From assembly GCA_016765075.1 (NCBI GenBank), contig JAESQP010000147.1:1-36400 (forward strand): a stretch of 36,400 nt of DNA, written 5' to 3'. This DNA is from Gammaproteobacteria bacterium (GTDB lineage: Bacteria; Pseudomonadota; Gammaproteobacteria; GCA-2400775). This document shows, piece after piece, positions 27,214 to 36,287 of the stretch; position 1 is the first letter of the stretch; every line of letters starts with the position of its first letter. Both the position numbers and the translations under genes were made by a program. Under the pieces are notes generated by a model. The model was not told the origin of the DNA, did no database searches, and worked only from the letters and a program-made list of their open reading frames with translations.

Positions 27214-27729
27214 ATGCTACGAATTTTATTTCTGATTGCATTTAATATTTCTCTATCTGCTTGCAGTAATTTTAGTCAGCCTGGTGCTGCCATTACTGAA
27301 CAGCAACTTGCTGGTCATGAGACGTTGAGCATTGATACGCTTACCGTAAAAGTTACTGAACAAGGTGATCTGACGGCGACTATGGAGTTGGCGCGACGCT
27401 ATGCGTTAGGTGATGGAGTTGAGCAGAATGGTGAAACGGCACTGCGTCTATACCAGGTCGTAATAAAATCAGATTATGACTATAACGTGCTTTCGGGATA
27501 CACAGCGATTGCGCAAACACGAATCGGTAGGCTCTATCTGGATGGGGTGTCGCCAATTAAGCAAGATTTTATCGAAGCTTTTTTGTGGTTTGATCGTGTT
27601 ATTAACCGCCACGGTCAACATGTTAGCGTCGATAACGAAGCTGTCTTACGCTATCATAATTTTGCACGACTTAATATGACCGATGCCGAACGTGTTGAGT
27701 TGAAGCGTCGTTTAAAGCAAAGCCCGTAA
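27214..27729 (+). CDS. Sel1-repeat-like lipoprotein
   Basis: A 171-residue predicted lipoprotein with signal sequence and lipobox LSAC (cysteine at about 17). The mature part has Sel1/TPR-like helix pairs: TATMELARRYALGDGVEQNGETALRLYQ is one unit and AIAQTRIGRLYLDGV with AFLWFDRVI a second. Such proteins usually act as periplasmic or outer-membrane scaffolds. I cannot assign a partner. The C-terminal region (MTDAERVELKRRL) is a charged helix. The ORF begins with ATG and has a weak upstream GAGG. It is convergent with purT, with a 23-bp gap and no clear hairpin. Confidence 0.75.
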   Translation: MLRILFLIAFNISLSACSNFSQPGAAITEQQLAGHETLSIDTLTVKVTEQGDLTATMELARRYALGDGVEQNGETALRLYQVVIKSDYDYNVLSGYTAIAQTRIGRLYLDGVSPIKQDFIEAFLWFDRVINRHGQHVSVDNEAVLRYHNFARLNMTDAERVELKRRLKQSP

Positions 27730-27752
27730 ATCGTCCGTAAATCTCTAGTAGG

Positions 27753-28952
27753 CTACGATTTTAAGGTCTTAATTATCGCGGCAGATGCGCTGGCTTTTTC
27801 ACGTGCGATATGTGTCGCATCTGCTTGGGTAAGAACAACCCCCATACGCCGCTTAATGAAGGATTCTGGTTTGCCAAAAAGTCTTATATCCGTGCCCGGT
27901 GTTATAAGCGCTTTATCAATATTGGCAAAGCTAATGCCTGGTTCATTCATGCCGCCATAAATCACTGCACTGGCGCCAGGGTTGCGTAGCTCGGTATTAA
28001 CGGGCAGGCCTAATATTGCACGGGCATGCAGCTCAAACTCGTTTTGCCATTGTGTCATCATCGTGACCATGCCCGTGTCATGCGGGCGAGGACTGACTTC
28101 TGAAAACCACACATTGTCACCATGAATAAATAGTTCGACACCAAAGAGGCCGCGCCCACCCAGATTATCGGTCACAGCCTTAGCAATATTTTTTGATTTT
28201 TCTAATGCTTTGGCAGATATCGCTTGTGGTTGCCAACTCTCGACATAATCACCGTCTTTTTGTATGTGGCCAATAGGCTTGCAAAAATGGGTTTCTATTT
28301 CTCCTTCAGCGTTGGTTGCACGAACAGTCAATAGAGTGATTTCAAAATCGAAATCAATCATTTCCTCAACAATAACCTTGCCTTTGCTGACACGGCCGCC
28401 CTCCATAGCATTATTCCAGGCCTGGTTTATTGCTTTAGAGTCTTTGACTAATGATTGTCCCTTGCCTGATGATGACATAACAGGTTTAACCAGGCAGGGA
28501 TAGCCAATGCCACCATCAATGGCCATATGTAGTTCATTGACGCTGCTGGCGAAACTATAGCGTGATGTTGGCAGTTCAAGTGTTTCTGCTGCCAGGCGAC
28601 GGATTCCCTCACGATTCATTGTTAGCTGTACCGCCCGTGCAGAAGGAATAACCTCGGCTAAACCCTGTGCTTCAATGTCGGCCAGTGCATCGGTGGCAAT
28701 AGCTTCAATCTCAGGCACAATGAGATGCGGTTTTTCTTGTGCAACTAATTTTTTAAGTGCCAGGCCATCGGTCATATCAATAACGTGGGCGCGATGAGCG
28801 ACTTGGTGACCGGGCGCATTGGCATAACGGTCTACTGCAATTACTTCGACGCCCAGTCGTTGCAAGGCAATAATGACTTCCTTGCCCAGCTCGCCAGCGC
28901 CAAGTAACATGACACGAATAGCAGAAGGTGTAAGCGGTGTACCGATAATCAT
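27753..28952 (-). CDS. purT: formate-dependent phosphoribosylglycinamide formyltransferase
   Basis: A 399-residue ATP-grasp enzyme of purine synthesis. It makes formyl-GAR from GAR, ATP and formate, bypassing folate-dependent PurN. Strongly similar throughout to E. coli Pur[14 protein letters not shown] at the N-terminus, [24 protein letters not shown], the ATP-grasp loop [23 protein letters not shown], the metal-binding [13 protein letters not shown], and RLFGKPE near the C-terminus. The ATG at 28952 ([11 protein letters not shown]) aligns with the E. coli start. A GTG seven codons upstream is possible but unsupported. Confidence 0.96.
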   Translation of the reverse strand: MIIGTPLTPSAIRVMLLGAGELGKEVIIALQRLGVEVIAVDRYANAPGHQVAHRAHVIDMTDGLALKKLVAQEKPHLIVPEIEAIATDALADIEAQGLAEVIPSARAVQLTMNREGIRRLAAETLELPTSRYSFASSVNELHMAIDGGIGYPCLVKPVMSSSGKGQSLVKDSKAINQAWNNAMEGGRVSKGKVIVEEMIDFDFEITLLTVRATNAEGEIETHFCKPIGHIQKDGDYVESWQPQAISAKALEKSKNIAKAVTDNLGGRGLFGVELFIHGDNVWFSEVSPRPHDTGMVTMMTQWQNEFELHARAILGLPVNTELRNPGASAVIYGGMNEPGISFANIDKALITPGTDIRLFGKPESFIKRRMGVVLTQADATHIAREKASASAAIIKTLKS

Positions 28953-29072
28953 CGTTTGCAGAGCCCTTTTCACAATAGGAGCGAATACAGCTTAGTGTAC
29001 GTGCAAGCGTCTTATTAATCCAAGGGTGCAATGCATAGTTTGCGTATGCGCAATCAGCGAGGGTATAAGTCA

Positions 29073-29474
29073 ATGGAAAAAGTAAAAAAAACAGAGCATG
29101 AGTGGCGCAGTGTTTTAACTGATGAACAGTTTCGTGTTGCGCGCAAGGGCGGTACCGAGCCGGCGTTTTCTGGCGAATATTATAACAATAAAGAGGGTGG
29201 CAGTTATCGTTGTATTTGCTGTAATACAGAGCTATTTGGTGCTACAGAGAAATATGATTCAGGCAGTGGTTGGCCCAGCTTTTGGCAACCCGTTAACGAT
29301 GAGGCGATTGAGCAGTTAACAGATGGTAGCCACGGCATGCAACGTGTTGAAGTACGCTGTGCGAATTGCGAGGCACACTTAGGCCATGTGTTTGCTGATG
29401 GTCCGCAGCCCACGGGGCAGCGCTATTGTATTAATTCGGCATCTCTCGATTTTGACTCTAAAGACACCGAATAA
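29073..29474 (+). CDS. msrB: peptide-methionine (R)-S-oxide reductase MsrB
   Basis: A 133-residue repair enzyme that reduces methionine-R-sulfoxide in proteins. The SelR fold is complete. Two CxxC zinc pairs (CICC and CANC) are present, with [21 protein letters not shown] and the catalytic cysteine in RYCINSASL. The ATG at 29073 follows GAGGG by 9 nt. An upstream ATG at 29031 would add 14 residues with no similarity. It is divergent from purT, and convergent with the flavoprotein gene across 37 bp without a strong terminator. Confidence 0.95.
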   Translation: MEKVKKTEHEWRSVLTDEQFRVARKGGTEPAFSGEYYNNKEGGSYRCICCNTELFGATEKYDSGSGWPSFWQPVNDEAIEQLTDGSHGMQRVEVRCANCEAHLGHVFADGPQPTGQRYCINSASLDFDSKDTE

Positions 29475-29511
29475 CGTTAATATCTTTAAGCGATTTTTTT
29501 AGTTGCCTGAT

Positions 29512-31647
29512 TTAGCTTAGACGCCAGCGATGGAATTTTTCAACCCAGGCCAATAATTTTTGCGGTGCATGAGCACGTTTCCAATTGCCAGCGACATATT
29601 TATTTGATTCAGCCAGGGTAGGGTAGATATGAATCGTACCCAAAATTTTATTCAGCCCAATATTGTGTTTCATCGCCATGATATATTCAGCGATGAGATC
29701 GCCAGCATGGTGGCCAACAATCGTCACGCCAAGAATTTTATCTTTGCCAGGGACAGTGAGCACTTTGATAAAGCCATGCGCTTCCTGGTCGGCAATAGCG
29801 CGATCAAGATCATCAATATCGTAACGTGTGACTTCATATTTGATGTCTTGTTCTTTAGCATCCGTTTCGTTAAGACCAACACGTGCGACCTCTGGGTCAG
29901 TAAAGGTTGCCCAGGGAATCACTGAATAGTCGACTTTAAACTTCTTAAACTTGCCGAACAGGGCATTGACTGCGGCATACCAGGCTTGGTGAGCAGCAGT
30001 GTGGGTGAATTGATAAGGTCCTGCAACATCACCGCAGGCATAGATAGTGGGAACATTACTGCGCAGGTATTCATCCACTTCAATGGTGCCACGTGGGGTG
30101 ATATTGACACCGATCTCTTCCGAGCCAAAGCCTTTGACATTGGCGGCTCTGCCCACTGCCACTAAAATTTCATCGAATGGCACGCTTACTTCGGCATCGT
30201 TATACATGCAGATGAGTTGTTTTTCACCGCCGTTGACTTCGACACGGATAGCGCGGTGATCGGTTAAGACATTAATACCTTCATTAGCAAATTTCTTGGT
30301 GATAATGTCAGAGACTTCCTCATCTTCACGAATCATGATGCGTGACAGCATTTCAATTTGTGTGACGCTGGAGCCGTGACGGGCAAAGGCCTGTGCCAGT
30401 TCGCAACCGATAGGGCCGCCACCTAACACAATTAGACGCTTTGGTAGATCTCTTAAATCCCAGACATTGTCTGAGGTGAGGTAATTGATTTTATCGATGC
30501 CTTCAATAGGTGGTACAAAAGGACGTGCGCCTGTTGCGATTATAATATTAGGTGTAGTGATAATTTTGCCGTTAACCTCAACTGTGTACGGGGAGGTCAC
30601 CTTGGCATCGCCGGTTACGCAGTCAACCCCAAGGCTGCTGTAGCGCTCTATAGAGTCATGTGGTTCGATGGTTTGTACGATTTTTTGTACGCGTTCCATC
30701 ACATCTTTGAAGTCGAAATCAGCACTAGCCGATTTAAAACCAAATTCTTTGGCGCGTTTCATATACGACAGCATTTTGCCGGATCGAAGTATAGCCTTGC
30801 TCGGCACACAACCTGTGTTAAGACAGTCGCCACCCATTTTATGGCGCTCAATCAAGGTGACTTTTGCTTTGACTGCGGCAGCAATATATGAGGTGACTAG
30901 GCCTGCCGATCCGCCGCCAATCACTACCATATTAGTGTCGAATTTTTTTGGTTTAGGATAGTTTTTCAGTATCTTATTGGCTTTAACTGTGTCAATAATT
31001 TTCTTGGCGATGAGAGGAAATATGCCAAGCAGTAAAAAAGAAAAAATTAGTCCGGGGGAGAGAATATCGCCGAGTGACTCAATTTTACCGAGTTCAGTCC
31101 CTGCATTAACAAAAACAAAAGTACCTGCCAGCATGCCGAGCTGGCTGACCCAATAGAAGGTCCACGTCTTAATTTTTGTCAGACCCATCACCAAATTAAC
31201 GGCAAAGAAAGGAATGGCCGGGATAAGCCTCATGGTGAACAGGTAAAATCCACCTTCTTTTTCTATGCCGTTATTGATAGTTGAGAGGTGTTTGCCGAAT
31301 TTATTTTGTACGCTGTCTCGTAACAGTAGTTTTGCTACTAGAAAGGCAAGGGTGGCGCCAATAGAGCTGGCAAATGAGACAATGATAACGCCTTTTGAAA
31401 GACCAAATATTGCACCAGCAACGAGTGTCAGTATCGCAGCCCCAGGTAATGAAAGCGCAGCAATAGCAACATAAATACCAAAAAATGAAAGCGCCGTCTT
31501 AATTGGGTTTTCGTCATAAAGCGCGATGACGTCGTCTTTGATTTCTTTTATTTTTTCAAGCGTAAAATATTGACCGAGATCAAAAACGAAAAAAGAGATG
31601 ATCAATGCTGCGATCACCGCAATAGCAATAAGTTTTCCCTTGCTCAT
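29512..31647 (-). CDS. TVP38/TMEM64 membrane domain fused to a disulfide oxidoreductase flavoprotein
   Basis: A 711-residue membrane-anchored flavoenzyme. Residues 1-225 are a TVP38/TMEM64 (SNARE-associated, DedA-like) unit with about six helices and the core RLIPAIPFFAVNLVMG. Residues about 238-700 are a mercuric reductase/dihydrolipoamide dehydrogenase-like enzyme with FAD motif GGGSAGL, redox-active disulfide GGDCLNTGCVPSK, NAD motif GGGPIGCELAQAF, the second FAD motif IYACGDVAGP, and a C-terminal dimerisation domain with HIYPTLAE. The terminal cysteine pair of MerA and its N-terminal metal-binding domain are absent, so mercury reduction is unlikely. Substrate unknown. It lies 73 bp downstream of the DUF547 gene on the same strand, a pairing I regard as a probable operon. 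Confidence 0.92.
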   Translation of the reverse strand: MSKGKLIAIAVIAALIISFFVFDLGQYFTLEKIKEIKDDVIALYDENPIKTALSFFGIYVAIAALSLPGAAILTLVAGAIFGLSKGVIIVSFASSIGATLAFLVAKLLLRDSVQNKFGKHLSTINNGIEKEGGFYLFTMRLIPAIPFFAVNLVMGLTKIKTWTFYWVSQLGMLAGTFVFVNAGTELGKIESLGDILSPGLIFSFLLLGIFPLIAKKIIDTVKANKILKNYPKPKKFDTNMVVIGGGSAGLVTSYIAAAVKAKVTLIERHKMGGDCLNTGCVPSKAILRSGKMLSYMKRAKEFGFKSASADFDFKDVMERVQKIVQTIEPHDSIERYSSLGVDCVTGDAKVTSPYTVEVNGKIITTPNIIIATGARPFVPPIEGIDKINYLTSDNVWDLRDLPKRLIVLGGGPIGCELAQAFARHGSSVTQIEMLSRIMIREDEEVSDIITKKFANEGINVLTDHRAIRVEVNGGEKQLICMYNDAEVSVPFDEILVAVGRAANVKGFGSEEIGVNITPRGTIEVDEYLRSNVPTIYACGDVAGPYQFTHTAAHQAWYAAVNALFGKFKKFKVDYSVIPWATFTDPEVARVGLNETDAKEQDIKYEVTRYDIDDLDRAIADQEAHGFIKVLTVPGKDKILGVTIVGHHAGDLIAEYIMAMKHNIGLNKILGTIHIYPTLAESNKYVAGNWKRAHAPQKLLAWVEKFHRWRLS

Positions 31648-31720
31648 TTTATTCCTCTGATGTTGAGTGTGTTATGTCGATTGAATTCGTCATTTAATTG
31701 GCTCTGTCTGCGGCCGAATA

Positions 31721-32557
31721 TTATTTGGCCTCGTTGAGGCTCCAATCGTAGTCGTAGTCAATATCGCCATCATGGTTTAGCAAACGCTTGGCAAGCTCAG
31801 GTTCTGCATGATTTGCCAGTTGTTCTAACAGTTCTTTTTCATTGTTGCCAAAGTCGACTTGATACCAATCGAATATTTTCGACAATAACAGGTCTTCACC
31901 ATCGACAGTAACTCCCCTTGGGTTATTAATGTAATCCTTGGCTGCGGTAGTCAGTTGTTCGTCGGTGTTTTCCGCTGTATAGGCAATGGCGCTGAGGTTG
32001 GGGCAGCTGTAACTGGCACAGTTAACGACATAATGAATGCGTGAATCCTGCCAAATGGGGCGAAGAATGCCGTGTTCGATATCATTGAGGCTAAGTTTTT
32101 GTCCGGCTATCTTCAGGTATTTTTTGTTCCAGGGGCCGGGCGAGAAGAATGAGCCACCAATTTTAAGTATTGACTTTGTTGGGTAGGCGTCGAGCACGAC
32201 ATCTATGGTTAAGGCGTTATACAAATTGATCCAGTAGGCCATTTGTTCGGCGCGGTCATATTGACGAGGGTCAATGGCTTGTAGTGTTGTCAGGTAAGCC
32301 TTAAGGGCTTTATGATCGCTATTGCTGACAGCGCCATATTTGAACAAGTTAACGCCGTTGTTTCCGGCAACAAGATATTCATCGAGCAAGCTTTGCCAGG
32401 CCTGGTGATCGATAGTGTTGTTCTCAGCATGATCCAACCAAAAATCAATTAACTTTGCTTCGGGCGCAGCTGAGGCAGTTTGGCTAACGATAATAAGGCT
32501 CAGCAGGCTAAGCATACATAACGATTTGCGAAATAAGTGTTTAGTTTGATTTAGCAT
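31721..32557 (-). CDS. exported DUF547 family protein
   Basis: A 278-residue protein with a Sec signal peptide (LCMLSLLSLIIVSQTASA). The mature part is a DUF547 domain: AYWINLYNALTIDVVLD, YPTKSILKIGG, GPWNKKYLKIAG, LNDIEHGILRP and the conserved VVNCASYSCPNL with two cysteines. DUF547 proteins have been proposed to share a papain/transglutaminase-like fold, but no reaction is established to my knowledge. The C-terminus is acidic with aspartate-tyrosine repeats (DGDIDYDYDW). It precedes the TVP38-flavoprotein gene on the same strand, which suggests a shared envelope redox or repair role; that is inference. Confidence 0.9.
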   Translation of the reverse strand: MLNQTKHLFRKSLCMLSLLSLIIVSQTASAAPEAKLIDFWLDHAENNTIDHQAWQSLLDEYLVAGNNGVNLFKYGAVSNSDHKALKAYLTTLQAIDPRQYDRAEQMAYWINLYNALTIDVVLDAYPTKSILKIGGSFFSPGPWNKKYLKIAGQKLSLNDIEHGILRPIWQDSRIHYVVNCASYSCPNLSAIAYTAENTDEQLTTAAKDYINNPRGVTVDGEDLLLSKIFDWYQVDFGNNEKELLEQLANHAEPELAKRLLNHDGDIDYDYDWSLNEAK

Positions 32558-32649
32558 AATGGTTCCAAAAATGGTTAGTTAGTGATGGCGCTAAAGTTAG
32601 GAGGAATATGCTAACGCTTAAAATTCACGAAAGTCTAGCCGAGATTTAA

Positions 32650-32685
32650 AATTTTCCAATTTAAGGCAATTTTCCAATTTAAGGC
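32650..32685. repeat. two tandem 18-bp direct repeats
   Basis: AATTTTCCAATTTAAGGC occurs twice back to back, at 32650-32667 and 32668-32685, about 90 bp upstream of the DUF547 start. The exact identity suggests a recent slip duplication or a two-site protein-binding element. Confidence 0.9.
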
Positions 32686-32724
32686 TGTGTTTAGGTAGCT
32701 AATACCCATATAGTCAGAGGCTAG

Positions 32725-32884
32725 CCCGCATTTCTCACCAGGTGGCGAGATGATCGCGCGGAGATTTGGATTCACAAGGGATTTTACGAAGGAGCGGAAT
32801 AACAGAGTGTATTTCCGACTGAGTAAAATCCCTTGTGGATTCAAAGATCAAGCGAGGGCTCGTCAATCTGGTGAGAAATGCGGG
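32725..32884. mobile_element. MITE-like 160-bp palindromic element with CTAG target duplication
   Basis: Perfect 17-bp terminal inverted repeats (CCCGCATTTCTCACCAG at 32725-32741, its complement at 32868-32884) enclose a second inverted repeat (about 20 bp, two mismatches: 32768-32787 with 32823-32842) and a small inner stem around CGGAAT. The element is flanked on both sides by CTAG (32721-32724, 32885-32888), consistent with a 4-bp target duplication. It has no coding capacity, so it would need a transposase in trans. The parent family is not identified. It lies just upstream of the DUF465 gene and may carry part of its leader. Confidence 0.65.
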
Positions 32885-32946
32885 CTAGTATAGTCTTGCT
32901 ATAATGCCACGATATCTGCCGTCGTGCAGTGAATGGCTGAGTAAGG

Positions 32947-33168
32947 ATGACAGAGATCAATAACCAAGAGGCGGAGCAGTTACAACTACGTGCTGATTTG
33001 CAGGAGCTTAAAGTAGAGCACCGAGATCTGGATGAAGCGATTGCTTCACTGGCAGAGAATCCGGCTGTCGATCAAGTACGTTTGCGCCGCCTCAAGAAAC
33101 GCAAGCTGATTTTAAAGGACATGATCGCGAGCATGGAAAGCGAGCTGATTCCGGATCTCAATGCTTGA
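32947..33168 (+). CDS. DUF465/YdcH family protein
   Basis: A 73-residue, highly charged helical protein of the YdcH/DUF465 family. The pattern is an N-terminal coiled-coil helix (LRADLQELKVEHRDLDEAI), a short turn, then VRLRRLKKRKLILKDMIASM, with the K-KR-L-LKD core typical of the family. It probably forms an antiparallel helical hairpin or dimer. Function is not established. The ATG at 32947 is only weakly preceded by a GAGTAAGGA sequence 1-8 nt upstream. The MITE-like element ends 62 bp before it. Confidence 0.85.
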   Translation: MTEINNQEAEQLQLRADLQELKVEHRDLDEAIASLAENPAVDQVRLRRLKKRKLILKDMIASMESELIPDLNA

Positions 33169-33238
33169 TCTGAATGCTGGCGCTCTGCTAGCTAGCCGAT
33201 AACGGTTTTATTTTACTGTATTGCCCCCACATTCCCTT

Positions 33239-33787
33239 ATGGATAACAACCAGCAACAACTCCCTGATACACGCAAAATAGGTCAGTGGATGATCTATAT
33301 CATGTGGGCTATCGTTTTGCTGGGCTTGACCTATTTTTTCGGTGGGCTACTGGATAAGCAACGTAACCCCAATCAGCAGGTGACTGGTCGTGTTAGCGTT
33401 GAGGGTAAGCCCGAAGTCATTTTAGAGCGTAACCGCTATGGTCATTACGTTGCCAGTGGCAAAATAAATGGTCACGATGTGGTGTTCTTGCTCGATACCG
33501 GCGCCACCAATGTCAGTATCCCCGAGGCGGTTGCACAGCGTGTTGGCCTGCGTCGTGGCGCTGGTCATCGTGTGATAACGGCCAATGGCATAGTGCAAGT
33601 TTTTGCCACGCAGCTTGATCGAGTCGAGCTGGGAGTCATTCAATTAAATGACGTCAGGGCGAGTATTAATCCGCATATGGATGGCGAAGAAATTTTGCTT
33701 GGCATGTCTTTTTTACGGCAGTTGGATTTTTCCCAAATTGGCAAGCAGCTAACTTTAAAACAACGTATTCCCTTCAATGGGGAGTAA
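33239..33787 (+). CDS. membrane-anchored retropepsin-like aspartic protease (TIGR02281-type)
   Basis: A 182-residue protein with a single N-terminal helix (about residues 12-35) followed by one retropepsin-like domain. The catalytic motif is FLLDTGATNVSIP, then VITANGIVQVF and the second conserved segment ILLGMSFLRQLDF. One domain supplies one aspartate, so the active enzyme should be a homodimer, in the periplasm by topology. This is the bacterial clan AA group of TIGR02281, whose substrates are mostly unknown. The ATG at 33239 is chosen over a TTG at 33221; neither has a good ribosome site. The gene is 42 bp upstream of the TraB-family gene. Confidence 0.88.
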   Translation: MDNNQQQLPDTRKIGQWMIYIMWAIVLLGLTYFFGGLLDKQRNPNQQVTGRVSVEGKPEVILERNRYGHYVASGKINGHDVVFLLDTGATNVSIPEAVAQRVGLRRGAGHRVITANGIVQVFATQLDRVELGVIQLNDVRASINPHMDGEEILLGMSFLRQLDFSQIGKQLTLKQRIPFNGE

Positions 33788-33829
33788 AAAGAACTCTCGT
33801 GGTTCAGCGTTTAAAATTGGAAGTAATTT

Positions 33830-35044
33830 ATGAGTGATAGTCATTCGTCATTGGCAACAGATCAGCCACTTATTGTGCGTGAGATCAATGGTACGAAATT
33901 TACCATTCTTGGTACCGCCCATGTGTCTCAAACTAGTGCTGATGCTGTTGCAGCATTAATAGCCCAGGACGATTTCGATGCGGTAGCGATAGAACTGTGT
34001 GCCGATCGGTTGCGTTCGATTGACAATGCTGATGCCGATGCGCAGCTTGATTTGTTTCAGGTCATTCGTGCCGGCAAAGTGCCAATGGTGGCTGCCAGTT
34101 TAATGTTAGGTGCTTACCAGCAGCGGTTAGCCGATAAACTTGGCATTAAGCCTGGCGCTGAAATGCGCGTGGCGATAGAGCGTACCCGTGAGGAGAATAT
34201 TCCCTTGCTGCTGATTGATCGTAATATCGGTACTACCTTACGTCGCGTCTATAAAGGCGTGCCCTGGTACAAACGCATGATGCTGGTTTCCGGGTTATTT
34301 GGCAGTTTGCTAAGTCGTGCTGATGTATCCGAGGCAGACATCGAACAACTCAAACGTGGCGATATGTTAAACCAGGTGTTCAGTGAATTCTCAGGTGAAG
34401 CGCCAGAGATTTATCAATCGTTGGTTGATGAACGTGATCAGTACATGGCGGCCAAGCTGGGTCAATACGCAAAAGACCACCCAGGACAGAAGGTGTTAGT
34501 GGTTGTGGGTGCGGGTCATCTCAATGGTATGGCTAGCTATATTGATACACCACCTGATGATCTTGATCAGTGTTTGCAAAATTTAAACACCATTGCTAAA
34601 GGTCATAGTGTCTTAAAATGGCTACCGTGGTTGATCGCAGCGTTAGTCATTACGGGTTTTGCCATTGGTTTCTCACGTAGCCCCGAACTGGGTTGGCAAT
34701 TATTATTGGAATGGCTGCTAATTAATGGTGGTCTTGCTGCGTTGGGCGGCATCATTGCGTTGGCACACCCGCTGACAATTGTTACCGCATTTTTTGCTGC
34801 GCCCCTAACATCACTTAATCCTATGCTTGGGGTAGGCATGGTGACCGGTTTGGTTGAAACTATGCTGCGCAAACCCAGAGTCATGGATTTTAAGCGTTTG
34901 AGGGAGGATGCCACTTCACTTAAAGGCTGGTATCACAACCGAGTATCACGCACCTTGCTGGTTTTTTTACTGACAACAGTAGGCTCCGCCATTGGAACTT
35001 ATGTTGCGGGGTTCCGTATCGTACAGTTGTTAGGGAGTCATTGA
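33830..35044 (+). CDS. TraB/PrgY family membrane protein
   Basis: A 404-residue protein of the TraB/PrgY family. The N-terminal soluble domain (about 1-250) starts with FTILGTAHVSQTSADAV and VAIELCADRLRSI, includes an ERTREENIPLLLIDRNIGTTLRR segment and ends with VVVGAGHLNGM. This is the conserved, Tiki/haem-like fold proposed to be a metallo-hydrolase. The C-terminal 140 residues contain about four helices. The Enterococcus homologue limits peptide pheromone activity; the role in gammaproteobacteria is not established. It follows the retropepsin-like gene closely, so two putative envelope proteases may be coexpressed. Confidence 0.9.
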   Translation: MSDSHSSLATDQPLIVREINGTKFTILGTAHVSQTSADAVAALIAQDDFDAVAIELCADRLRSIDNADADAQLDLFQVIRAGKVPMVAASLMLGAYQQRLADKLGIKPGAEMRVAIERTREENIPLLLIDRNIGTTLRRVYKGVPWYKRMMLVSGLFGSLLSRADVSEADIEQLKRGDMLNQVFSEFSGEAPEIYQSLVDERDQYMAAKLGQYAKDHPGQKVLVVVGAGHLNGMASYIDTPPDDLDQCLQNLNTIAKGHSVLKWLPWLIAALVITGFAIGFSRSPELGWQLLLEWLLINGGLAALGGIIALAHPLTIVTAFFAAPLTSLNPMLGVGMVTGLVETMLRKPRVMDFKRLREDATSLKGWYHNRVSRTLLVFLLTTVGSAIGTYVAGFRIVQLLGSH

Positions 35045-35154
35045 GCAGCCTGGTAAGTCTCACAAAGCCTGATCTAAGCGCATATAATGGGTGTGCAACG
35101 CGGGGGGCGTAGTTTATTGGTTGCCCCAGATAGTCATTAGTCGACACTACAAAT

Positions 35155-35187
35155 CTTATTGACAATCATTATCATTTGCATTACTGT
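35155..35187 (+). promoter_or_regulatory. Fur box overlapping the bfd promoter
   Basis: The 19 bp at 35155-35173 match 15 of 19 positions of the Fur consensus (GATAATGATAATCATTATC) and overlap a perfect -35 TTGACA at 35159-35164. A weak -10 (TACTGT, 35182-35187) follows at 17-bp spacing. Iron-loaded Fur bound here would block bfd transcription, so bfd should be induced by iron starvation. Confidence 0.75.
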
Positions 35188-35237
35188 GGGTTCCAAGTGA
35201 ACGTTTTATCTTTTTTTGCGTTCAGGAGGTTCGGCTA

Positions 35238-35477
35238 ATGTACGTTTGTCTCTGCCACGGTATTACCGAGCGCGATATTGAATCCGCGGTTGATGACGGT
35301 GCACGTTCACTTAAAGATTTGTCGGACACGCTAGGTGTCGCAACGCAATGTGGCAAGTGTTGTTGCCATGCCAAACAGTGTATTCGTGAGTCATTAGACT
35401 CGCAGCATGAGCGTCAGCAAGTGCATTATGCCTCTGCTACGGTCAGTGACATGGTGGCAACAAGTTTCGCTAGCTAG
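35238..35477 (+). CDS. bfd: bacterioferritin-associated ferredoxin Bfd
   Basis: A 79-residue [2Fe-2S] protein. Cysteines 4 and 6 (VCLCHG) and 38 and 41 (QCGKC) have the Bfd pattern. In Pseudomonas, Bfd passes electrons to bacterioferritin haem to release stored iron. The ATG at 35238 follows AGGAGG by 8 nt. A Fur box covers its promoter, and the bfr gene faces it across a shared terminator. Two extra cysteines (42 and 43) directly follow the cluster ligands, which is unusual. The C-terminal 20 residues are polar and poorly conserved. Confidence 0.93.
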   Translation: MYVCLCHGITERDIESAVDDGARSLKDLSDTLGVATQCGKCCCHAKQCIRESLDSQHERQQVHYASATVSDMVATSFAS

Positions 35478-35560
35478 CGAAACTCCTCTAAAACAGTAGG
35501 TTCTTTGAAACAGAGGAGACCATAACTGTTTGCTTTCTCTGATATTTCATTAAGACAATA

Positions 35561-35589
35561 AAAAAAGGGCTGTATTACAGCCCTTTTTT
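35561..35589. terminator. bidirectional intrinsic terminator between bfd and bfr
   Basis: AAAAAAGGGCTGTA and TACAGCCCTTTTTT form a near-perfect palindrome; the practical hairpin is GGGCTG-TATTA-CAGCCC, flanked by A and T tracts. It serves both converging genes. Confidence 0.9.
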
Positions 35590-35658
35590 GTTATTGGTCG
35601 AACTGCTTGCTCATGTTCAAGTCCACGTTTGGGTTGGTTACGTAGAGAGCTACGCTGG

Positions 35659-35689
35659 TATATAAACTACTCCGATATATAAACTACTC
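35659..35689. repeat. 17-bp tandem duplication at the 3' end of bfr
   Basis: TATATAAACTACTC occurs at 35659-35672 and 35676-35689, with period 17. The second copy contains the bfr stop codon; the first lies just beyond it. It looks like a small slip duplication with no effect on the protein. Confidence 0.85.
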
Positions 35690-36163
35690 TGGCATATCGT
35701 AAGCAGCAGATTGCAAATAATTTTGTATGCCTAGCTTTTCAACCAATTCTATTTCGGTTTCTAACCAGTCGATGTGCTCTTCTTCACTTTCGAGAATGTT
35801 AGTAAATAAATCACGTGTGACGTAATCTTTTACTTCTTCACAATGAGCGATACCGGCTGTGTAGTGTGCGTGAGCAATGTATTCTTGCTTGAGGTCAGCC
35901 GCCAGCATTTCAGGCACATCTTGACCAATGAGTAATTTGCCCAGGTCTTGCACATTAGGCAGCCCTTCCAGCAGCAAAATGCGTTCAATGATCTGATCAG
36001 CATGTTTCATCTCATCAATGGATTCTTTAAATTCCATTTTACCGAGCTTTTTAAAGCCCCAGTTTTCATACATCCTGGCGTGTAAAAAATATTGATTAAT
36101 GACAGTCAGTTCATTTTTTAATGCACCATTTAAAAACTCCAGCACCTTTGCATCGCCTTTCAT
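35684..36163 (-). CDS. bfr: bacterioferritin
   Basis: A 159-residue subunit of the 24-mer iron-storage cage. All ferroxidase ligands are visible (E18, E51, H54, E94, E127, H130), along with the haem-ligating M52, so it should be a catalytic, haem-binding bacterioferritin able to work with Bfd. The start [12 protein letters not shown] at 36163 matches the family start and has GGGAG 8 nt upstream; a start five codons earlier (36178) covers that site. Residues 95-105 ([11 protein letters not shown]) differ from the E. coli sequence, as in many BfrB-type proteins. It converges on bfd, and a possible Fur site lies upstream. Confidence 0.95.
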   Translation of the reverse strand: MKGDAKVLEFLNGALKNELTVINQYFLHARMYENWGFKKLGKMEFKESIDEMKHADQIIERILLLEGLPNVQDLGKLLIGQDVPEMLAADLKQEYIAHAHYTAGIAHCEEVKDYVTRDLFTNILESEEEHIDWLETEIELVEKLGIQNYLQSAAYDMPE

Positions 36164-36287
36164 TGTGTTTACTCCCATGTTGTCACCACCTGTTTCTCAG
36201 GTTGGAGATAATTAGCCTGCTTATATTACGGCTAAGCTAACATTCGGCAGCTTTTTAGTCAACTTAAGTTATTGTTTTTTAAAGATA

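Noticed and set aside
29512-31647. Mercuric reductase (merA) label
   Set aside because: The redox CxxxxC is present but the C-terminal cysteine pair, the metal-binding N-terminal domain and mer neighbours are absent.
32635-32844. Minus-strand 69-residue open frame in the repeat region
   Set aside because: Made of the tandem 18-bp repeat and half of the MITE-like palindrome; no sign of coding.
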